In this document: positions 58,268 to 64,000 of the stretch, one piece after another
Position numbering within the stretch: position 1 is the first letter of the stretch
Layout of the letters: each line of letters begins with the position of its first letter
Source: Anaerolineae bacterium
GTDB lineage: Bacteria > Chloroflexota > Anaerolineae > Aggregatilineales > Phototrophicaceae
Assembly: GCA_022823165.1 (NCBI GenBank)
Contig: JAJDXR010000064.1
Coordinates: 62,001 to 126,000, forward strand
DNA: 64,000 bases
Direction of reading: 5' to 3'
Notes under the pieces: generated by a model
Database searches by the model: none
What the model was told of the DNA's origin: nothing
Seen by the model: the letters and a program-made list of their open reading frames with translations, nothing else
Position numbers and translations under genes: made by a program

Positions 58268-61189
58268 ATGAGACATTTAGAGCGTAAGATTGTTCCAACG
58301 TTCGCGTCGGGCAATGTGTTGAGGGCTAGCGCGGCTCGCTTAATCGGCGTGAAGCGGAATTTGGGCGCGCTTTCCCGGCTGGGTCCGCCGCTGCATCTGC
58401 TTGCGCTGCTATGCGTATGCCTGTTTTTTACCCAAACACAGAGACTTGTCACGGCGCAGGACCCGCCCACGCTGCCAGCGCCGACGGGTTTGTCGGCCAG
58501 CCTCAGCGCCGATGGCGTCATCCTGAGTTGGACGGCGCCGGCCGGGGAGGTGGACGGTTATGAAATCTTGCGCCGCCGGCCCGGGCTAGGCGAAACTGAG
58601 CTATCCACCCTGGTCGATGACACCGGCAGCAGCGCTACCAGCTACTCTGATACTGGCGCTACCGCCCCAGGTGTTCAATACACCTATCGGGTCAAGGCTA
58701 TTCGCGGCGATGATCGTAGCGCTGCCTCAGATGCTGTCGACATCCACTATGTATCGGCCAGCTGTCAGATTGTGGCCGGCGACAACCACGACATCTTGCA
58801 ATGCGCCTTGGACGCGGGCGACAGCCTGACGGTCTCGTCGGCTGTGTGGACGCCCAGCTTCGAGGAGCGATACGCTCAGACAACCTCCAGACCTGCAGCG
58901 ACATGGGTTATCGCCGATGAATATTGCGGCGAGAGCACAACGGTTCAAGTGGATGCGCAGATTGACGATGTCTCGCTTTCGACGATCGCAACATCAATCA
59001 CGCTTGCGTGTACGCCCGAGCCAGTGGACGAGCTCTCGGTAAGCTGTGAAAACGTGGTCGAAAACGGACAGCATAAACTGAGTTGCGCGCTGAGCGGCGG
59101 CGAACATACGCCCGATACCGCTGACTGGACGCCCGGCTTTGATGCGGAATCCGCCAAAACGACAACGGGACAGGCGGCCACGACGGCTAGCTGGGTCATT
59201 GACGATGAGGCTTATTGCGGTCAGTCAACGACGATAAGTGTGGATGCGTCTTATGAATCGACGGATCTGCCGACGGTTTCGACAACCGTGCCGCTCCCCT
59301 GCGTCATTATCGTGGACAACAATTGCAGCTTGGCGAACGCGATCCACTCGGCCAATGGCATCGCCCAGGTCGAAGAGAGCGATGACCCGGACGGCAATGA
59401 CGATTGCGAGGCCGGGGGCGCCCCCGAAGATTCCCCGACCCCGACCTACAACGGCGACGACATCATCCTCTTAACCAGGAATGAAACCCTGGCGGCGCCC
59501 TTGCCAAACGTAACCAGCCCAATTCACATTGAAGGCGGCGGTCGCGCTATTTCCGGCGATTCCAGCCACCGTGTGCTTATGGTGGTAGGCGGCCGGCTTA
59601 GCGCTAATGATTTGACCATCACAAATGGTCTGGCTTCGACCGTGGGCGGCGGCATCTATGTCAACAGCGGTTCATTGAGCCTCAGCGACAGTACGATAAA
59701 GGATAGCAAAGCCAGCGATATCGGCGGCGCCATCTACGCCATCGACAGCGATGTTGATATTAGCGACAGCCATTTCAGCGGCAACATGACAGTAAAAAGT
59801 CATGGCGGCGGCCTCTACTTCATTAGTTCGACTGGCTTGAACACCCTGGACATCACAGGCGCGACCTTCAAGGATAACATGGCTACCGAAGACGGCGGCG
59901 CATTAAAAACCGCCGGGGGCATCGCGACAATCAACAAGAGCACCTTTGTTGAGAACATAGGCGACGAGGGCGGAGCGATTGAAAGCAGCGAAACCACTCT
60001 CGACATCACCAACAGCACTTTCAGCGGCAACAGCGCCAGAGAAGGCGGCGGCCTGAGTTCATTCAGCTCTTTTGTGACGCTCACGCATACGACCTGGGCT
60101 TACAATTCTGCGGATGAACAGGGTGGCGGCATTGCCATAATCGGCTGGACGGGCAACTTCAAGATTCGTAATACCTTGATCACCAACAGCGCGAGCGGCG
60201 GCGATTGCCACAGCGGCCCCAACCCCTACATCATTATCGAGTTCACTGGCAACTTCATCCAGGATGGATCTTGCGAGCCTCAAGCTGCCGATCCTCAAGC
60301 TGCTGATAGTCAAGCGGCGGCATCCGAAGACGATGGCATCCAGGCGCAGGCGCAGGAAGTAATGGTCGCCGATGCGCAGCAAGCAAGCGATGCCGAGGAG
60401 CAGGAAGTAATCGTCGCCGAGGCGCAGGGCTCAGACGATATGGTCAATGCCCGGATTAGCGACCTTACCGGCGACCCGCCACATCACCCGCTGCAGATGG
60501 GAAGCCCGGCGATTGACACCGCCAATCCGATATACTGTTTGCTTGACGATCAGCCCTTTACCGATAGGCCGCAATACGGCAACTGCGACATCGGCGCCTA
60601 CGAATATCCGAAACCGCCAGATCCGCCGCGGCAGGCTCCGGATCCGCCGCCCGAACCTACGGCGACATCTCCGCCTCCGGTTGCAGCGCCTACGCCGACG
60701 CCAATACCTGAGGTTTGCGTGCCGAACGAACGCATCATCGTGAGGTCGAGCAACCCGCATATAGATTGCGAGGAAATCGACATACTGACGCTCGACAAAC
60801 ATCCGTCGCTGCAAGGCATACGATTTGCTCTGCGGCTATGGGATTCGAGCAATCAATGTTTGCACGCCGTCCGTTTGGGAGACAACTTGTATCGTCTGGC
60901 GATTCAATACTCTACCACAGTGGAAGTCCTCAGGCGGCACAACGATCTGGCGAACAGTGAGCTGGCGATCGGACAAATGCTGGTGTTGCCTTTCTGCAGT
61001 ACGGACACGGCTATGTTTATCCCGGGCGCGGAAGTCTGCTTTGATACCCCGGGCAACATCGCTCTCATTGATACCGCCTCGCCTGAACGAACCATACATT
61101 CGATCGAGACTTACGCAAGCGAGGGCATGACCTGCGGCATGATCAACATGCCGGGTATCGTCGTGCTGGTCGCGGGGGCGCCCAGTTGA
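58268..61189 (+). CDS. large secreted mosaic protein: FN3, duplicated domain, beta-helix, LysM
   Basis: A 973-residue exported protein. A hydrophobic segment (LHLLALLCVCLFFTQ) and A-x-A-Q|D site follow a long basic N-terminus. Domains in order: FN3 (PAPTGLSASLSADGVILSWTAP...); two ~90-residue cysteine-containing repeats, each with D/WTP and an E-x-Y-C-G-(E/Q)-S-T-T motif; a right-handed beta-helix (TITNGLASTVGGGIYVNSGS, STFSGNSAREGGGLSS); an acidic Q-A-rich linker; a choice-of-anchor end (NCDIGAYEYP); a Pro/Thr stretch; and LysM-like VRLGDNLYRLAIQYSTTVEVLRRHN. GGAG precedes the chosen ATG. Probably a surface or adhesion protein. Confidence 0.8.
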   Translation: MRHLERKIVPTFASGNVLRASAARLIGVKRNLGALSRLGPPLHLLALLCVCLFFTQTQRLVTAQDPPTLPAPTGLSASLSADGVILSWTAPAGEVDGYEILRRRPGLGETELSTLVDDTGSSATSYSDTGATAPGVQYTYRVKAIRGDDRSAASDAVDIHYVSASCQIVAGDNHDILQCALDAGDSLTVSSAVWTPSFEERYAQTTSRPAATWVIADEYCGESTTVQVDAQIDDVSLSTIATSITLACTPEPVDELSVSCENVVENGQHKLSCALSGGEHTPDTADWTPGFDAESAKTTTGQAATTASWVIDDEAYCGQSTTISVDASYESTDLPTVSTTVPLPCVIIVDNNCSLANAIHSANGIAQVEESDDPDGNDDCEAGGAPEDSPTPTYNGDDIILLTRNETLAAPLPNVTSPIHIEGGGRAISGDSSHRVLMVVGGRLSANDLTITNGLASTVGGGIYVNSGSLSLSDSTIKDSKASDIGGAIYAIDSDVDISDSHFSGNMTVKSHGGGLYFISSTGLNTLDITGATFKDNMATEDGGALKTAGGIATINKSTFVENIGDEGGAIESSETTLDITNSTFSGNSAREGGGLSSFSSFVTLTHTTWAYNSADEQGGGIAIIGWTGNFKIRNTLITNSASGGDCHSGPNPYIIIEFTGNFIQDGSCEPQAADPQAADSQAAASEDDGIQAQAQEVMVADAQQASDAEEQEVIVAEAQGSDDMVNARISDLTGDPPHHPLQMGSPAIDTANPIYCLLDDQPFTDRPQYGNCDIGAYEYPKPPDPPRQAPDPPPEPTATSPPPVAAPTPTPIPEVCVPNERIIVRSSNPHIDCEEIDILTLDKHPSLQGIRFALRLWDSSNQCLHAVRLGDNLYRLAIQYSTTVEVLRRHNDLANSELAIGQMLVLPFCSTDTAMFIPGAEVCFDTPGNIALIDTASPERTIHSIETYASEGMTCGMINMPGIVVLVAGAPS

Positions 61190-61207
61190 CCCTCGGCTAA
61201 ACCTGAG

Positions 61208-61233
61208 TATGGGGGCAAGCGCCTGCCCCCATA
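61208..61233 (+). terminator. hairpin after the secreted mosaic protein gene
   Basis: TATGGGGGCA (61208-61217) and TGCCCCCATA (61224-61233) form a perfect 10-bp stem with a six-base loop, 19 bases after the stop. There is no T-run, so it is terminator-like rather than a textbook intrinsic terminator. Confidence 0.55.
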
Positions 61234-61290
61234 CATCTAGCTGCCGAGGGCGCCGCCGGCATGAGCCACATGGACGAAACCAGGCTCTAA

Positions 61291-61497
61291 ATTGCGGGCG
61301 AGGCGGGGCTTCCTGGAGACAGTTACTCGCTGGTCGAAAGGGGAGTCGCGCCCCGCCTGTGGAGCCTTGTCCCGGCAGTCTTGATAGCGGCTCTCTCGGC
61401 GATAACGGTTTTCCTATTCACTCCCATCCTCGCGCTGCGTCTGATTACTCAGCGCAGCTTTCATCGTGGCGTCTCATTTGCAGCGCTCAAAGGTTGA
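61291..61497 (+). pseudogene. C-terminal remnant of a sugar ABC transporter permease
   Basis: A start-less frame after a stop at 61290 encodes 68 residues. It ends in a membrane segment (SLVPAVLIAALSAITVFLFT) and the tail TQRSFHRGVSFAALKG, then a stop. The tail matches the MalG/UgpE family ending (R/N-Y-F-x-K/R-G-x-x-x-G-A-x-K-G), also seen in the intact genes here. No other part of the gene remains. It lies 21 bases before the GH32 gene, so a former importer-GH32 operon may have lost its transporter. Confidence 0.5.
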
Positions 61498-61518
61498 ATC
61501 AAGCACGGGCTGAATATC

Positions 61519-63081
61519 ATGAGCGCAAGCTACGCAGACATTCTGGCCAGGGCCAATGCCGCCGTCGCTGAAAGCGCCGCGCAGATCGCCGGCGACCCGC
61601 AGCGCCCGGTCTACCACCTGATGACAGCAGCCAACTGGATCAACGACCCCAATGGACCTTGCTACTTCGCGGGTTATTGGCACATGTTCTTTCAGCATAA
61701 TCCATATATCGCCGACTTTGGACCGATGGGCTGGGGGCATGCGCGCAGCCCGGACCTGGCGCATTGGGAGCACTGCCCCATAGCCATCATGCCGACGCCC
61801 GGCGACTATGACGGCGCCGGCTGCTGGTCCGGCAGCGTCGTGATTCAAAACGGCATCCCATACATGCTTTATTCCGGTGTGGCGGACATGACGCTTTGGA
61901 GTATTGACGACGACATCCCGCCTTCAGACCGTCAGCGCATCCCGCAAGGTTATTATCACGAATTCCTGCTGGAGATTGACCAGGAGACCCAGTGTATCGC
62001 CACCAGCAGCGACAACCTGGAAACTTGGGACAAATATCCGGCCAATCCCGTGATTCCCGCCATACCGGAGGGCATGGAACTGATCGGTTTCCGCGACCCC
62101 TATCTGTGGACAGAAGCCGACGGGCGCTGGTACATGCTGCTCGGCTCGGGCTTGAAAGGTCAGGGCGGGGCGGCGCTACTCTATCGTTCGGCTGACCTGC
62201 TTGATTGGGAGTACCTGCATCCGCTCTTTATCGGCGAGCCCGGTGAAAGCGGAATCAATTGGGAGTGCCCCAACTTCCTCGATTTGGGTTCCAAGCACAT
62301 GCTGGTGGTTTCACCGCATGGGCGACCAGTGTATTGGCTGGGCGATTACGTCAACCACAAATTTACGCCGGACGCTTCTCCGCGGCGTCTCGATTGGGGC
62401 GATGTATTTTACGCGCCCAACAGCTTGCGCGATCCTGACGGGCGCTGGCTGATGTGGGGCTGGATGCGGGAGGCGCGTCCGCGTGATCAGTATGCTGCGG
62501 CCGGCTGGGCTTCATGTTTGACCTTGCCGCGCGAGATTGCTCTGGACTGCGCGGGCAATCTCCAGGTCAAGCCCGCAGAGGAGTTGAAGCTGCTGCGGCA
62601 GGACAGGCTCTTCGCTGACGACATTAGTTTGTCCGCCGGCGCCCCTCACAATTTGAATGACGCGCGCGGAGATCGGCTGGAAATCTCCTTGCTGGTCCGC
62701 GCTGACCACTGCGATTCCGTGAGCATACAATTTCGGCGCAGCCCGGACGGCGAACAATTTACCCAGCTAACTTATGATTACCAGAGCGGCAGCCTGTGCC
62801 TTCAGCGCGACAAATCGACTGACACGGCTGATGTGACGGTTGATGCCTGCCAGTGCCGGCTGGCGCTGGCTGATGCCGAGCCCTTAAAACTGACCCTGTA
62901 TCTCGACAATTCGGCGCTTGAAGTCTATGCCAATGACAGGATCACCATGACAAGCCGCATCTATCCCTCGAGAGACGACGCGCTAGGATTGCAGCTGGCT
63001 TGCGCGAGTGGTTCGGCCAAGGCGCAAGTAGCGGTCTGGCGGATGGGCAGCATCTGGCGGGATGAAAAAAAGAGGACTTGA
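61519..63081 (+). CDS. glycoside hydrolase family 32 (beta-fructosidase)
   Basis: A 520-residue GH32 enzyme that cleaves beta-fructosides (sucrose, inulin- or levan-type oligosaccharides). The nucleophile is in WINDPNG (Asp about 43), the stabiliser in FRDPYLW and the acid/base in WECPNFL. A C-terminal beta-sandwich covers about residues 370-510. There is no signal peptide, so imported fructo-oligosaccharide or sucrose is the likely substrate. The stop codon lies inside the end of a MITE-like repeat (ACTTGAAATC), so the last residues (EKKRT) may not be original. Confidence 0.92.
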   Translation: MSASYADILARANAAVAESAAQIAGDPQRPVYHLMTAANWINDPNGPCYFAGYWHMFFQHNPYIADFGPMGWGHARSPDLAHWEHCPIAIMPTPGDYDGAGCWSGSVVIQNGIPYMLYSGVADMTLWSIDDDIPPSDRQRIPQGYYHEFLLEIDQETQCIATSSDNLETWDKYPANPVIPAIPEGMELIGFRDPYLWTEADGRWYMLLGSGLKGQGGAALLYRSADLLDWEYLHPLFIGEPGESGINWECPNFLDLGSKHMLVVSPHGRPVYWLGDYVNHKFTPDASPRRLDWGDVFYAPNSLRDPDGRWLMWGWMREARPRDQYAAAGWASCLTLPREIALDCAGNLQVKPAEELKLLRQDRLFADDISLSAGAPHNLNDARGDRLEISLLVRADHCDSVSIQFRRSPDGEQFTQLTYDYQSGSLCLQRDKSTDTADVTVDACQCRLALADAEPLKLTLYLDNSALEVYANDRITMTSRIYPSRDDALGLQLACASGSAKAQVAVWRMGSIWRDEKKRT

Positions 63082-63350
63082 AATCTCCGCCAGGCAAAAA
63101 CTCTCAGTAGAAGCAACAAAGCCTTGCGACAATATTCAGCCATAATCCCCTATCTACTATTCGCGTCGAAATCTGTAGGGGTCAGCCGGTGGCTGACACT
63201 TTGCTAGCATTCCGCGTATGACTATTATGTGGGCGGCCCACCGGGTCGCCCCTACCAATTCTCATTATTTGTTGGCATTACTTCTGTGCTCTCTGAGGTG
63301 AAAAATTTGTGCTCTGTTCATACAGGGGCTTGCAGCCACGATATTCACCG
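63061..63350 (-). repeat. MITE-like repeat copy D, carrying a full two-hairpin module
   Basis: On the minus strand the left terminus CGGTGAATATCGTGGC (63350-63335) is followed by a body related to the other copies (AGAGCACAAATTTTTCACC). The nested module lies at 63175-63255, with stems GGTCAGCC/GGCTGAC and GGGCGGCCC/GGGTCGCCC and GTAGGGG/CCCCTAC ends. The right-end block GGCGGAGATTTCAAGTCC lies at about 63091-63074. The far end merges into the GH32 coding sequence near 63061. Confidence 0.75.
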
Positions 63351-63389
63351 CTCCCTAATTCTTGAAAATGTGATTCTGCGCCGCGCCTA

Positions 63390-63398
63390 TGTTATACT
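63390..63398 (+). promoter_or_regulatory. extended -10 promoter element of the terminal binding-protein gene
   Basis: TGTTATACT matches the extended -10 consensus (TGnTATAAT). The gene starts at 63441, giving a leader of about 35 bases. No good -35 box is seen, as is usual for this promoter type. Confidence 0.45.
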
Positions 63399-63440
63399 TT
63401 CGGCTGCTGCGTTTTCTTAGCTAGAATTGGAGAGAATCAC

Positions 63441-64000
63441 ATGAAAAACCGGCCGTTTATTCTGCTCTTGCTGGTGGTCTTGCTATTGGGATCGCTTGCG
63501 CCGCTGGCAACCGCCCAGGATACACAAACCCTGACGGTCTCGATCTGGGGCTTCAACCTGGATATTCTCGACGAGAATGTCTTCGCGCCCTTTGAGGAAT
63601 TGCACAACGTTGAAATCGTGCTGGATACCGGCAACAATTCGGATCGCCTGGCTCGACTGCAAGCCGAGGGTGAAAACAGTTCCATTGACGTGGCGCACTT
63701 CGCCACACAGTTCACGCATATAGCCAACGAAGCAGGCTTGCTCCAAGCTTACGACCCCGAGAAGCTCGAAAACCTGCACGAAGTGTACGATTGGGCGCAG
63801 GACCCGCTGGGCAATCTGGCCGGCGTCGGCTATACAGTCAATAGCCTCGGTCTGATTTACCGCTCCGATCTGATTGAAGCTGAAGTTAGCTCCTGGGCTG
63901 ACCTGCTGCGAGACGATGTGGCCGGCTTTGCCACCATCCCGGAAATGTCCACTACCTTTGGTCCGGCCGCGCTGATCATGATTGACCGCGCGCTCGCGAT
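63441..64000 (+). CDS. ABC transporter substrate-binding protein (partial, runs off the window)
   Basis: The ATG at 63441 follows GGAGAG. 186 residues are readable: a signal peptide (ILLLLVVLLLGSLAPLATAQ|DT), then TLTVSIWGFNLDILDENVFAPFEELHNVEIVL and LQAEGENSSIDVAHFATQF. GYTVNSLGLIYRSDLIEAEVSSWADLL is typical of polyamine/iron-type family-1 binding proteins (PotD/AfuA-like). There is no lipobox cysteine. The rest of the gene and any permeases lie beyond the window. Confidence 0.88.
   Translation, partial: MKNRPFILLLLVVLLLGSLAPLATAQDTQTLTVSIWGFNLDILDENVFAPFEELHNVEIVLDTGNNSDRLARLQAEGENSSIDVAHFATQFTHIANEAGLLQAYDPEKLENLHEVYDWAQDPLGNLAGVGYTVNSLGLIYRSDLIEAEVSSWADLLRDDVAGFATIPEMSTTFGPAALIMIDRALA

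Overview
The window looks like a chromosomal segment of a moderately GC-rich member of the Chloroflexota (Anaerolineae/Caldilineae-like). This is inferred from the mix of tsaE-tsaB, a Roadblock/LC7 protein, an F420-type nitroreductase fold, many sugar and peptide ABC importers, and secreted beta-helix/LysM/SH3b proteins. No rRNA, tRNA, CRISPR array or phage module is visible. The content is that of a glycan-scavenging specialist: five ABC importers plus the start of a sixth, six BNR/Asp-box (sialidase-fold) proteins, three formylglycine-type sulfatases, one GH32 beta-fructosidase, and many sugar and sugar-acid oxidoreductases and aldolases.

Layout. 1-4.7 kb is housekeeping: tsaE-tsaB, a Roadblock protein, a GNAT, a nitroreductase-like protein and a secreted SH3b protein. 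4.9-13.6 kb (- strand) is an Opp/Dpp-type importer (permease, permease, ATPase, ATPase, binding protein, terminator) followed by two tandem Asp-box paralogues. 13.9-25.7 kb (- strand) is one tightly packed nine-gene operon: LplABC-like sugar importer, three sulfatases and three sialidase-fold proteins. 26.3-32.8 kb (+) is a catabolic operon: class III aminotransferase, Asp-box protein, amidohydrolase, SDR, ferritin-like protein and DapA/NanA-type aldolase. 33.1-35.8 kb (-) holds Gfo/Idh, SDR and HpcH/HpaI aldolase genes, facing a FadR-type GntR regulator (+) across two face-to-face promoters with one operator between them. 36.9-44.4 kb (+) is a second CUT1 importer followed by an unknown protein, a DAO-type FAD oxidoreductase, an aldo/keto reductase and a D-threonine-aldolase-like PLP enzyme. 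44.4-49.8 kb (-) is a third CUT1 importer with LacI and ADH genes behind tandem LacI-type operators. 50.6-57.0 kb (+) is a second Opp/Dpp-type importer, resembling those that carry oligosaccharides. 57.4-61.2 kb encodes small and large exported proteins. 61.5 kb is GH32, and the window ends inside another binding-protein gene.

How it works together (inference): the binding proteins have clear signal peptides, but none of the sulfatases, sialidase-fold proteins or GH32 does. Sulfated or sialylated oligosaccharides would therefore be imported intact and trimmed in the cytoplasm. The aldolases, dehydrogenases, aminotransferase and amidohydrolase would then process the sugar acids. The three CUT1 importers carry no ATPase gene, so a shared ATPase elsewhere is expected.

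Non-coding structure: six copies of a MITE-like repeat with about 15-bp terminal inverted repeats (TGGTGAATATCGTGG-type) sit at operon boundaries. Several carry an internal two-hairpin module bounded by GTAGGGG/CCCCTAC. In two cases the repeat supplies the stop codon of the neighbouring gene.
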